The notes under the pieces are model-generated. The model saw only the letters and a list, made by a program, of their open reading frames with translations. It did not search any database and had not been told where the DNA came from. Made by a program: the position numbers and the translations under genes. From positions 1 through 9,731 of the forward strand of contig CAZVNL010000054.1 in assembly GCA_964628055.1 (NCBI GenBank): 9,731 nucleotides of DNA. Direction: 5' to 3'. Positions 1 to 6,736 of the stretch are shown piece by piece (position 1 is the stretch's first letter; each line of letters opens with the position of its first letter). Source of the DNA: CAZBEL01 sp964628055. GTDB lineage: Bacteria; Fidelibacterota; Marinisomatia; Marinisomatales; TCS56.

Positions 1-11
1 ATAAATTTCAT
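1..11 (-). CDS. Start of an unidentified minus-strand gene (partial)
   Basis: An ATG at 11-9 on the minus strand opens a frame (Met-Lys-Phe...) that leaves the window after three full codons. It is preceded at 7 nt by a good Shine-Dalgarno match, GAGGG at 23-19, and further upstream by an extended -10 promoter at 52-44. That combination is what supports a real start. The Met-Lys beginning would fit a signal peptide, but nothing about the product can be read from here. Confidence 0.4.
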
Positions 12-43
12 CAGATGGCCCTCATGGTTCACCCGGTTTCTTG

Positions 44-52
44 ATTATACCA
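44..52 (-). promoter_or_regulatory. Extended -10 promoter (minus strand)
   Basis: Read on the minus strand, the sequence is TGG followed by a perfect TATAAT, an extended -10 element of sigma70 type. The -35 position 17 nt upstream (TTAGAA) is poor, which is tolerated when the TG extension is present. Transcription would start near 37 and give a leader of roughly 25 nt before the ATG at 11. It lies just after the marC stop codon, so the gene to the left can be expressed separately from the long operon. Confidence 0.5.
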
Positions 53-78
53 GAGGTAGCGCTTTGTTCTAACGGGAG

Positions 79-726
79 TTAAATTGTTCGCAGCACCGTA
101 ACCACGCCGTTGATCACGAACTGCACGGCAATCACCAGTAATATCAGTCCCATGATGCGTTGCACGATGCGCATGCCCGTTTGACCGATCCGTTTGGCGA
201 GTTTATCACCGCCGCGTAGGATCAAGTACACCGCCATTAACACGATAACCGCGGCTAGGAAAAGCGTGCCATAGCTGGCCAGTTGAGGCGTTTGGCCGGA
301 GAGCAGCATGGCTGCGGTGATGGCCCCGGGACCGGTAATCAAGGGGATGCCGATGGGGCTTATGGCGATCTCGTCGTGGTCCAGGGATTCCTCCTGCTCT
401 TTGGGTGTGGTGCGTGTGCGCCCGACTTTGGCTTCCAACATGCGCAGTCCGCTGCGGAAGAAAAGAATCCCACCCATGATCTGAAAGGCTTCGATGGTAA
501 TCCCGTAAAATTTGAAAATCAGGTGTCCCAGGGCGGCAAAGATTAGCAAAGTGATACCGGCGCTGAGGACGCCTTTGCGAGCGATGTTCTTGCGCTGGTC
601 GGGCGTGAACCGCTCCGTCATCACGACGAAAATGGGAGCGATGCCTAAAGGATTGATGAGGGTAAACAGCGTGGAAAGGCATAGCAGGAAAAATTCCAAT
701 TCAGTATTTAACACGGGCAGGTTCAT
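79..726 (-). CDS. MarC family integral membrane protein
   Basis: This is a 215-residue inner-membrane protein of the MarC/UPF0056 family. Six hydrophobic segments are visible at about residues 10-35, 53-72, 76-94, 122-143, 152-171 and 190-211. Family hallmarks are LINPLGIAPIF near residue 23, GGILFFRSGLRML near residue 85 and IPLITGPGAIT near residue 127. A charged loop lies between segments 3 and 4 (residues 100-120). The family's transport function is not settled, and despite the name it is not established as a drug-resistance protein. The start chosen is ATG at 726, whose A is shared with the argS stop (TGATG), implying translational coupling. GTG at 729 is an alternative one codon longer. 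It is the last gene of the probable nine-gene operon. Family assignment is secure; function is not. Confidence 0.9.
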   Translation of the reverse strand: MNLPVLNTELEFFLLCLSTLFTLINPLGIAPIFVVMTERFTPDQRKNIARKGVLSAGITLLIFAALGHLIFKFYGITIEAFQIMGGILFFRSGLRMLEAKVGRTRTTPKEQEESLDHDEIAISPIGIPLITGPGAITAAMLLSGQTPQLASYGTLFLAAVIVLMAVYLILRGGDKLAKRIGQTGMRIVQRIMGLILLVIAVQFVINGVVTVLRTI

Positions 727-2354
727 CACATGCGTTCCGGTGCGTTGATGCCTAAAATTTTCAAACCGTTGGCCAGGAGAAGGCGCGTGGCCTCAACCAA
801 TGCCAACCGAGCCTGGGCCCGGTCTTGGGCGGCATTAACAACCTGACACGCGGTGTAAAATTTATGGAAGTGGGTGGCCAATTCCTGAAGATATTGCACG
901 ATCACCTGGGGTTCCAGGGTCGCCAGGGTGTGTTCCATGACATCAGGGAATTGGGAAAGTGATTTGAGCAGCGCCATTTCCTGGTGGTGCGTGAGAAGGC
1001 GGCTCTGAAAATGCTTTTGGAAAGTCACCCCGAGCTTTTCTCCGTGCTTAATGATGTTACAGATGCGAGCGTGGGCGTATTGTAAATAATAGACGGGGTT
1101 CTTTTCCGACTGGTCCCGGGCTAACTCCAGATCAAAGTTCAAATGGGAGTTCATCCCGCGCAGAAGAAAGAAGTACCGCACCACGTCTGGCCCCAATTCC
1201 TCAATCAGGTCATTCAGGGTAACGAATTCTCCCTTACGAGTGGACATTTTAATTTTTTCCCCGCCACGGACCAGGGTTACAAACTGATGGATGAGAACCC
1301 GCACCCGGCTCGTGTCATATCCCAAGACCTTCACCGCCGCCATGACATCGGGATAGGTGACGGTATGGTCAGCCCCGAAAAGGTCAACGATTAAATCGTA
1401 TCCCCGTTTGAACTTGTCACAGTGGTAGGCGATATCGGGTAGGCGATAGGTGGGTTCACCGGTTGATTTTTTCAACACCCGATCCTGCTCCAGTCCTAAG
1501 GCCGTGGCTTTTAACCAGAGGGCGCCGTCGGCTTCGTAAATCAACCCCCGGGAGCGTAATTGCTCCAGCACTTCGTCAATGGTCCCTGCTTTGTAAAACG
1601 TCTTTTCGTTGGTGAATAGGTCGTGTACAATACCCAAGCGTTTCAACGTGTCACGGATATGTGCAAAAATTTCCTGCTCGGCCAGTTCCAAAAAACGAGG
1701 ATCTCCAGGGTCCAGTTCATCGCCGTAGCGGTCTCGAACAAGTTGGGCTAATCCACGAATGTAGGCTCCTTGATAGCCATCCTCGGGAAATTCTACTTCT
1801 TTACCCAAAAGTTGCAAGTAGCGAGCGGCCACCGAATGACTTAAAAGGCGCATCTGGCGTCCGGCATCGTTGTAATAGTACTCCCGGGTTACTCGGTAAC
1901 CGTGCCATTCCAGAATGTTGGCCACCGTATCCCCCAGTACGGCCTGGCGTCCGTGGCCCACCGTCAAAGGTCCCGTGGGATTGGCACTCACAAATTCCAC
2001 GTTGGCCGTTTGGCCTTTACCTTGAGTTCCCTGGAAAAACCGGGTCTCCCCGGAAAGTATCTCCATTGGAATGGCCTGGTAGTAGCTTTCATGAACGGTA
2101 AAGTTTAGAAATCCCGGGGGAGCGACGGCGATTTCAGTGATTACCTGTTGGTCGAGTTCCAGTTGTTTTTGGATCGCTCCCGCCAATTCAAGGGGTGGCC
2201 GGTGTTCTTGTTTAGCCAGGAGTAAGGCCACATTGCTGGAGAGGTCCCCGTTGCGCTCATCCCGGGGCCGCATGAGGGTGAAGGGAACCCTCTCAAAACC
2301 CAGGATGTCTAACGCGTTATGAAGGGCCTGGGTTAGGTATGCTTTCAGGTTCAT
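726..2354 (-). CDS. argS: Arginyl-tRNA synthetase
   Basis: This class I aminoacyl-tRNA synthetase charges tRNA-Arg with arginine using ATP in the cytoplasm. It is 542 residues, close to the usual 550-580. An N-terminal additional domain covers residues 1-110. The HIGH-type signature follows at ANPTGPLTVGHG (124-135). The catalytic core includes the FGADH segment near 326. The KMSKS-type loop is KMSTR at 369-373. The C-terminal DALR anticodon-binding domain runs from about 420 to the end, closing with LLLANGLKILGINAPERM. The reading frame stays open upstream to 2531, but those 59 residues (Cys/Trp-rich, not synthetase-like) are the shadow of rsfS. The ATG at 2354 gives the normal MNLKAYL-type start and has GGGAA 7 nt upstream. 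It overlaps rsfS by 38 nt and marC by 1 nt. No key motif is missing. Confidence 0.97.
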   Translation of the reverse strand: MNLKAYLTQALHNALDILGFERVPFTLMRPRDERNGDLSSNVALLLAKQEHRPPLELAGAIQKQLELDQQVITEIAVAPPGFLNFTVHESYYQAIPMEILSGETRFFQGTQGKGQTANVEFVSANPTGPLTVGHGRQAVLGDTVANILEWHGYRVTREYYYNDAGRQMRLLSHSVAARYLQLLGKEVEFPEDGYQGAYIRGLAQLVRDRYGDELDPGDPRFLELAEQEIFAHIRDTLKRLGIVHDLFTNEKTFYKAGTIDEVLEQLRSRGLIYEADGALWLKATALGLEQDRVLKKSTGEPTYRLPDIAYHCDKFKRGYDLIVDLFGADHTVTYPDVMAAVKVLGYDTSRVRVLIHQFVTLVRGGEKIKMSTRKGEFVTLNDLIEELGPDVVRYFFLLRGMNSHLNFDLELARDQSEKNPVYYLQYAHARICNIIKHGEKLGVTFQKHFQSRLLTHHQEMALLKSLSQFPDVMEHTLATLEPQVIVQYLQELATHFHKFYTACQVVNAAQDRAQARLALVEATRLLLANGLKILGINAPERM

Positions 2355-2712
2355 CCATAAATTCCCGTCGAGGGGCGTCGGCCCAGAGTGATTCCAGGTT
2401 GTAGTAATGGCGTTCCGTAGTCCGAAAGATGTGGACGACCACATCCACATAATCCAGCAAAACCCACCGTAAATGTTCGTACCCCTCCGTTCGCCACGGC
2501 TTGATAGAGAGCTCTTCACGCAGAGTGTCACAAATGGCTTTTACCTGGATTTCAGTGTCGGCGGAACAGATGATAAAGTAGTCGGTGATGTTGGTAAGCG
2601 TTTTTACCTGTAAGGCTACGATTCCTTCCGCTTTTTTCTTTAACGCTAACTGAGCGATTGATTCTGTGAGGAAGGCCGAAGAAAGTTCAGGGCCGGGGGA
2701 GGGGGTGGGCAA
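2317..2712 (-). CDS. rsfS: Ribosomal silencing factor RsfS
   Basis: This is a 131-residue protein of the RsfS/YbeB/Iojap family. The family binds ribosomal protein uL14 on the 50S subunit and blocks joining with 30S, damping translation in starvation or stationary phase. The diagnostic core is intact: KKAEGIVALQV (26-36), DYFIICSADTEIQVKAI (44-60), EGYEHLRWVLLDYVDVVVH (76-94) and the closing RHYYNLESLWADA (101-113). The start is TTG at 2712, because the region before the conserved core contains no ATG, GTG or other TTG. It lies only 2 nt after the upstream stop and has no clear Shine-Dalgarno, so it probably relies on coupling. A Pro/Ser-rich N-terminus and a Pro/Glu-rich tail (114-131) lie outside the domain; the tail's coding sequence contains the argS start region. 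The identification is firm and the exact start less so. Confidence 0.93.
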   Translation of the reverse strand: MPTPSPGPELSSAFLTESIAQLALKKKAEGIVALQVKTLTNITDYFIICSADTEIQVKAICDTLREELSIKPWRTEGYEHLRWVLLDYVDVVVHIFRTTERHYYNLESLWADAPRREFMDEPESIPNPGPS

Positions 2713-2714
2713 TG

Positions 2715-3287
2715 CTAAAAGGTAGCGTTCAGAAGGTTACGAAAGGGCGTGATGCTTTGGTAGTCTTTTCCCAGGATTAGGGTAACATCCACATCTAAGG
2801 TCTCGTTAGGTTCGATTCGGATTCGTGAATGGTCCTGGGGGGAAAGTCCCAGGGCGGTGGCAATGTATTTCAAGCGGTCGTAGTTTTCGTTTCGAAGGAT
2901 TAACATGGTCTTATCATGGTTGAAGTGGTCGGCGTTTTCCGATCGGACCACGTCGATTCTTTTGGAGCGCAGGAAATCGGCGGCCTTGGCCGCTAAACCG
3001 GGGATGCCGTTGCCGTTCAGTATTTCCACTTCGATGTCTAAGATGGGATTCTGTTCATACACTTCGGCCGCTAATTGGGGTTGATCGGGCAGCGCCGGGA
3101 AAGTAACCTCGATGGGGACCCCGGTCTGGGTTTGCCGCTGGGAGAAGGAAAAGATAAAAGCAACCAGTAAAAGGGACATGACCCCAATGCCGGTATTAAT
3201 AATGATTCCCCGGAGTTCTCTGCCTCGTTTCCTTCGGGAAGCTGTGCGTAGTGGGGAATATCTTGTGGGGCGACGGTATCTGGCCAC
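2715..3287 (-). CDS. Membrane-anchored LytR_C domain protein
   Basis: This 190-residue protein has a strongly basic N-terminus (residues 1-26, many Arg/Lys), one transmembrane helix at about 28-48, a short linker, and a C-terminal LytR_C domain at about 85-175. The domain shows VEILNGNGIPGLAAKAADFL (87-106), a second strand around KTMLILRN and a terminal VTLILGKDY. It therefore has a type II topology with the domain in the periplasm. The family occurs at the C-terminus of LytR-CpsA-Psr wall ligases, but the catalytic LCP domain is absent here, so this is a stand-alone accessory module of unknown activity. The start is GTG at 3287, 6 nt after the upstream stop, without an obvious Shine-Dalgarno. 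It stops 2 nt before rsfS. Confidence 0.85.
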   Translation of the reverse strand: MARYRRPTRYSPLRTASRRKRGRELRGIIINTGIGVMSLLLVAFIFSFSQRQTQTGVPIEVTFPALPDQPQLAAEVYEQNPILDIEVEILNGNGIPGLAAKAADFLRSKRIDVVRSENADHFNHDKTMLILRNENYDRLKYIATALGLSPQDHSRIRIEPNETLDVDVTLILGKDYQSITPFRNLLNATF

Positions 3288-3293
3288 AGAGGG

Positions 3294-3746
3294 TTATTCA
3301 AGCGGTAGGAGCGTGGAATTTGCCCGCCGGTAATAGAATGGATAATTACTAAAATTGAAGAAGAGATGTGTATTCGACCAGGGAGAATATTTTACACTGG
3401 CTTGGTAAAATACCTGGTTACCCTGCAGGGAATTGTTCCCCCCTAAAAGCCTTGGTTGCACCAGACTGAACTGAGTCATTACGCTCAGGTTATCCCGCAA
3501 GTCGAAAATCATCCGGTTCGTATAAGCGCCAACACTGACCGCCTGGCCATTTATGCTCATCAAAGACATGGAAAAACCGTGGTTCATTTGGAACCGTGTC
3601 GGATCGATTAAAAACTGTCCGGGCGTTGAATTGTTATTCAAAATCGCTGCGGGAATGTCAACATCGGGTAGGTCGGATTTGAACTGACCATTAACCAAAC
3701 TACCGGAAAATAGGAATAGGAGCAATGCGGGGAGCAGGCTACGCAT
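3294..3746 (-). CDS. Small secreted protein of unknown function
   Basis: I do not recognise a named family. The 150-residue product starts with a clear signal peptide (hydrophobic residues 4-18, plausible cleavage after VNG at 18-20). The mature part is about 130 residues. It has a conserved-looking DPTRFQMNHGFSMSLMS stretch (48-64), then alternating hydrophobic/polar strands rich in Asn, Ser, Phe and Tyr up to YYRR near 140. This suggests a beta-rich envelope protein, perhaps a small outer-membrane or periplasmic protein. From memory it resembles short secreted proteins of FCB-group bacteria with a DPSRF-type motif; I could not check this by search. ATG at 3746 overlaps the glmU stop by 8 nt and no Shine-Dalgarno is visible, so translation is probably coupled. 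Its place between a UDP-GlcNAc enzyme and a LytR_C protein hints at an envelope role, but that is only context. Confidence 0.8.
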   Translation of the reverse strand: MRSLLPALLLFLFSGSLVNGQFKSDLPDVDIPAAILNNNSTPGQFLIDPTRFQMNHGFSMSLMSINGQAVSVGAYTNRMIFDLRDNLSVMTQFSLVQPRLLGGNNSLQGNQVFYQASVKYSPWSNTHLFFNFSNYPFYYRRANSTLLPLE

Positions 3747-4500
3747 GATACTTTTGATAAAGGAGGTTCATTCTCTGGAGTTCTTCAGGGGTATTCACAC
3801 CTAAAATTTCGGTCGAATCGGGAATCATTTGCAATGCCACAGTTTTTCCACCCTCAATGAGTAGAGGTAGGACGTCAGGTAAGTAATATTCCTTCTGACG
3901 ATTATCATTAGTTACTAAATGCAAGTGGGGAAATAAAGTTTCCACATCGAATAGGTAAATGCCGCCGTTAATTTCCCGGATGGCGAGCTCTTCAGGCGTG
4001 CAATCTTTGTGTTCGACAATCTTTTTCAAGGTGCCATCCTCGTGGCGAACGATACGGCCATAGCCTGTTGGATCCGTGAGCACGGTCGTTAGCAAGGTTG
4101 CTGCATACTGACGTCTCGTGTGCGTCTGGATGAGGGTTTGGACCGTTTCTTTGCGCAGGAGGGGAACATCCCCCGACAAAACCAGCATGTCACCGGAAAG
4201 GTTTTTTAGGCGCGGCTCTAATTGTAAAACCGCGTGAGCAGTCCCTAACTGTTTAGCCTGGATGACGTAGTCCGTGTGCGTACCTTTGAGTACCGCCAGC
4301 ACCTTGTCTTTACCGTGTCCAATGATGGAGATGATCCGTTGTGCCGCCAGGGATTTCGCCAGGGCGATCGTATATGAAAGCATGGGTTTTCCCGCCACGG
4401 GGTGAAGGACTTTGGGTAGATCGGACTTCATCCGCGTGCCTTTTCCGGCTGCTAAAATGGCCACGTACAACGGTCGCGCGAGACTACTCCCGGGAGTCAA
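3739..4500 (-). CDS. glmU: GlmU-type UDP-GlcNAc pyrophosphorylase, uridyltransferase domain only
   Basis: This nucleotidyltransferase should make UDP-N-acetylglucosamine from GlcNAc-1-phosphate and UTP for peptidoglycan and lipid A. The active-site pattern matches the GlmU N-domain: LAAGKGTRMKSDLPKVLHP (16-34), QLGTAHA (84-90), LSGDVPLL (108-115, metal-binding Asp111), GYGRIVR (146-152), IVEHKD (161-166), EINGGIY (176-182), EYYLPDV (204-210) and GVNTPEEL (234-241). At 253 residues it ends where bifunctional GlmU (about 450 residues) continues into the left-handed beta-helix acetyltransferase; no such domain follows. The stop lies in a normal coupled junction with the next gene, so this does not look like recent truncation. 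TTG at 4500 is preferred because GGGAGG lies 8 nt upstream; TTG at 4470 would give a more usual N-terminus but lacks a well-spaced site. It overlaps mnmA by 17 nt. Confidence 0.88.
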   Translation of the reverse strand: MTPGSSLARPLYVAILAAGKGTRMKSDLPKVLHPVAGKPMLSYTIALAKSLAAQRIISIIGHGKDKVLAVLKGTHTDYVIQAKQLGTAHAVLQLEPRLKNLSGDMLVLSGDVPLLRKETVQTLIQTHTRRQYAATLLTTVLTDPTGYGRIVRHEDGTLKKIVEHKDCTPEELAIREINGGIYLFDVETLFPHLHLVTNDNRQKEYYLPDVLPLLIEGGKTVALQMIPDSTEILGVNTPEELQRMNLLYQKYHA

Positions 4501-5551
4501 TTATTCCGCCTCCCAGGCACTCTGCGTTTCGGTAAAAAACAATTGCCTGGCCCGGTGCCACGGCAAAAACCGGCCTTTCAAACTGCACAACCACATGCTC
4601 ATGGGTCCACTCCTCGATGATGCAGGGTTGATCTTCCTGGCGGTAGCGCACTTTGGCCTGTAAGGACTCCTTGGGCTTAGGTACGTCTGCAATCCAGTGC
4701 ACTTGCGAAGCCGTTAACCTCGTGCTGTACAACCCGGGATGATCACGACCCTGTACCACAATCAAAACCTTTCGCTTAAGGTCCTTGTCAACGACGTACC
4801 AGGGGGCTTCCTCTTTTCCCGCTTTGCCCCCAATACCTAACCCCTTTCGTTGCCCGATGGTGGAGTACATTAGGCCTTCGTGATCGCCAACAACTTCCCC
4901 GTCGATAGTCTCGATTTTACCCGGCTCCGGGGGGAGATACTGTTTTAAAAAGGCGCGGAAGTTACGCTCTCCGATGAAGCAAATACCCGTGCTGTCTTTT
5001 TTATCATGAGTCACCAATCCAGCCTGCTGGGCCAGTTGCCGTACTTCTTCTTTCGTTCGCTCGCCTACGGGAAAGAGAACCCGGGAAAGTTCTGTTTGAC
5101 CCAGACCCGAGAGAAAATAACTTTGGTCTTTCTGTCTATCGACGCCTTTATAAAGGTGATAGGTCCTGTTATGGTTTTCCACCCGGGCATAGTGGCCAGT
5201 GGCAATGTGGGTTGCCCCCAGGTTTAAAGCGTATTTTAAAAAAGTGTCAAACTTGATTTCATTATTACACAAAATGTCCGGGTTAGGGGTTCGTCCGGTG
5301 GCATACTCCCTTAGGAAATATGAAAAAACGCGCTCCCTGTATTCTTTGGTAAAGTTCACGGTGTGGAGCGGAATGTTCAACCGTTCGCATACACCCAGAG
5401 CATCATTGTAGTCTTCTTCTGCGGGGCAGGGACCTTCCTCTTCCCAACTTTTAATGAAAATACCCTCCACCGGAACGCCCTTTTCTTTCAGTAATAATGC
5501 GGCGACGGAACTATCCACTCCCCCGCTCATCCCCACTATAATAGGTCCCAT
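4484..5551 (-). CDS. mnmA: tRNA-specific 2-thiouridylase MnmA
   Basis: MnmA installs sulfur at position 2 of the wobble uridine (U34) of tRNAs for Lys, Glu and Gln, using ATP and a persulfide donor. The 355-residue protein is of normal length. It shows the PP-loop SGGVDSSV (9-16), the catalytic cysteine in NPDILCNNEIKF (Cys95), ATGHYAR (117-123), KDQSYFL (141-147), the second persulfide cysteine in STGICFIGER (Cys191), and GQRKGLGIGG (233-242) leading into the C-terminal beta domains. Both catalytic cysteines are present. ATG at 5551 follows the desulfurase stop by 2 nt, so the two are certainly co-transcribed. This fits a dedicated sulfur-donor pair, as with YrvO-MnmA in Bacillus. Confidence 0.97.
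   Translation of the reverse strand: MGPIIVGMSGGVDSSVAALLLKEKGVPVEGIFIKSWEEEGPCPAEEDYNDALGVCERLNIPLHTVNFTKEYRERVFSYFLREYATGRTPNPDILCNNEIKFDTFLKYALNLGATHIATGHYARVENHNRTYHLYKGVDRQKDQSYFLSGLGQTELSRVLFPVGERTKEEVRQLAQQAGLVTHDKKDSTGICFIGERNFRAFLKQYLPPEPGKIETIDGEVVGDHEGLMYSTIGQRKGLGIGGKAGKEEAPWYVVDKDLKRKVLIVVQGRDHPGLYSTRLTASQVHWIADVPKPKESLQAKVRYRQEDQPCIIEEWTHEHVVVQFERPVFAVAPGQAIVFYRNAECLGGGIIDSRE
4509..4514 (-). promoter_or_regulatory. Ribosome binding site that decides the glmU start
   Basis: On the minus strand GGGAGG lies inside the last codons of mnmA, 8 nt before the TTG at 4500. It is among the best Shine-Dalgarno matches in the operon and is the reason for choosing the TTG at 4500 over the next in-frame TTG at 4470. 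Confidence 0.6.
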
Positions 5552-5553
5552 GG

Positions 5554-6684
5554 TTAGTTTAGACGCTTACTGGTTTGGATAGCCTCCATTAATTTTTCTA
5601 CGAGGATGGAGACTTCCTCAACGGTGTTGGAGCGACCGAAGCTGATTCGAATCGTCGAAAGGTTTTGTTCCCTTGATAAGCCGATAGCCTTCAACACATG
5701 GGAGGGGCTAACCGTACCGGAAGAGCAGGCCGAGCCGCTGGAGATGGCAATCCCCGCATTGTCCAGATGGATCAGCAGTAGGTCGTTGGGGATCCCCGGT
5801 AGGGTGACATTAACGAGACCCGGGAGGTGATGGTTGGGATCACCGTTGAAGTGTGCGGCTGGATAATGTTTGGTTAGCTCCGACTGAAATACCTTGGCCA
5901 GTTCCTGGAGGCGTTTTCGGTTTTTGGCTTCGTCTTTGACGGCCAGTTCAGCGGCTTTCCCCATGCCGGCAATCCCCGCCACGTTTTCCGTACCGGCGCG
6001 CCTTTTCTTTTCCTGGCCGCCCCCTACGATGAGGGGATGTAAAGGGAGCTTACTATTTACATATAAGGCCCCCACCCCCTTCGGCCCGTAGAACTTGTGT
6101 CCGGAGAAGCTCATCAGATCCACTCCTGATCGTGCCACCTGGAGGGGAAGTTTCCCGGGCGCCTGAACCCCATCGGAGTGGAACCATATTTCATGTTCAC
6201 GGGCAATCCGGGCAATCTCTTGAAGCGGTTCCACGGTCCCAATCTCATTATTGGCGTACATGATGGTAATGAGCCCCGTATCTGGCCGGATGGCTTGGGC
6301 AACTTGTTGAGGGTCTACTAACCCCTTTTTATCTACTGGCAATACCGTTGTTTCCACCCCGAAAGGTTTTAGAGCTTGGACGGTATTGAGTACGGCGGGG
6401 TGTTCGATAGCAGAGGTAATGACATGCCGGTGTTTCTGGTGAAGGAGATTCCACAAGACCAGGTTGTTTGCTTCAGTACCGCCACTGGTGAAAATGATTT
6501 CCCGGGGTTTGCATCCGAGGGTCGTTGCCATTTGGCGCCGGGCGTTTTCCACCAGTGAACGCGCTTTCCTGCCGTAGCAATGAACACTGGAGGGATTGCC
6601 AAAATGGTGGCCTTCAATCTCCCGCATGAGGAGTAAGACCTGGGGATGGAGGGGCGTGGTGGCGCTATGGTCGAAATAGAGCAT
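5554..6684 (-). CDS. Cysteine desulfurase (NifS/IscS family)
   Basis: This PLP enzyme takes sulfur from L-cysteine as a protein persulfide, giving alanine. The 376-residue product matches the family from the first residues: YFDHSATTPLHP (3-14), FGNPSSVH (28-35), FTSGGTEANNL (65-75), SAIEHPAV (91-98), YANNEIGT (143-150), HSDGVQAPGK (169-178), the PLP-lysine loop SFSGHKFYGPKG (Lys197), RRAGTENV (228-235) and the catalytic-cysteine loop SGSACSSG (Cys320). The long flexible SSG-containing loop is that of group I desulfurases, not SufS. The frame is open upstream to 6879, but that extension overlaps the metallophosphoesterase gene and looks unlike protein. ATG at 6684 is the normal family start, with GAGAAG about 9 nt upstream. 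With mnmA only 2 nt downstream, tRNA thiolation is the likely main job; iron-sulfur assembly is possible too, and no iscU-like scaffold gene is visible in the window. Confidence 0.95.
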   Translation of the reverse strand: MLYFDHSATTPLHPQVLLLMREIEGHHFGNPSSVHCYGRKARSLVENARRQMATTLGCKPREIIFTSGGTEANNLVLWNLLHQKHRHVITSAIEHPAVLNTVQALKPFGVETTVLPVDKKGLVDPQQVAQAIRPDTGLITIMYANNEIGTVEPLQEIARIAREHEIWFHSDGVQAPGKLPLQVARSGVDLMSFSGHKFYGPKGVGALYVNSKLPLHPLIVGGGQEKKRRAGTENVAGIAGMGKAAELAVKDEAKNRKRLQELAKVFQSELTKHYPAAHFNGDPNHHLPGLVNVTLPGIPNDLLLIHLDNAGIAISSGSACSSGTVSPSHVLKAIGLSREQNLSTIRISFGRSNTVEEVSILVEKLMEAIQTSKRLN

Positions 6685-6736
6685 TTTTAGTTTCTTCTCA
6701 GAGATAAAAATTACGACTGATGGGCTTAAGAAAGAA

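Noticed and set aside
14..25. Four-codon mini-ORF (ATG...TGA) on the minus strand overlapping the start at 11, possible leader peptide
   Set aside because: It is too short, its ATG contains part of the Shine-Dalgarno region of the following start, and it has no ribosome binding site of its own.
1143..2108. Open frames on the plus strand opposite argS
   Set aside because: They are antisense shadows of a well-supported gene, with low-complexity or unlikely protein composition and no ribosome binding sites.
2355..2531. In-frame N-terminal extension of argS (59 residues)
   Set aside because: It lies wholly inside rsfS in another frame, is rich in Trp/Cys/Met in a non-synthetase pattern, and the ATG at 2354 gives the standard ArgS N-terminus with a ribosome binding site.
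3071..3333. Alternative open frames on both strands over the LytR_C gene start
   Set aside because: They conflict with the LytR_C protein, which has a recognisable domain and membrane anchor; the alternatives have no recognisable features.
3759..3767. On the minus strand, ACCTCCTTT, identical to the 3' tail of 16S rRNA (anti-Shine-Dalgarno), near the end of glmU
   Set aside because: It encodes ordinary glmU codons (Asn-Leu-Leu-Tyr). A nine-base match is easily chance, and no rRNA-like sequence surrounds it.
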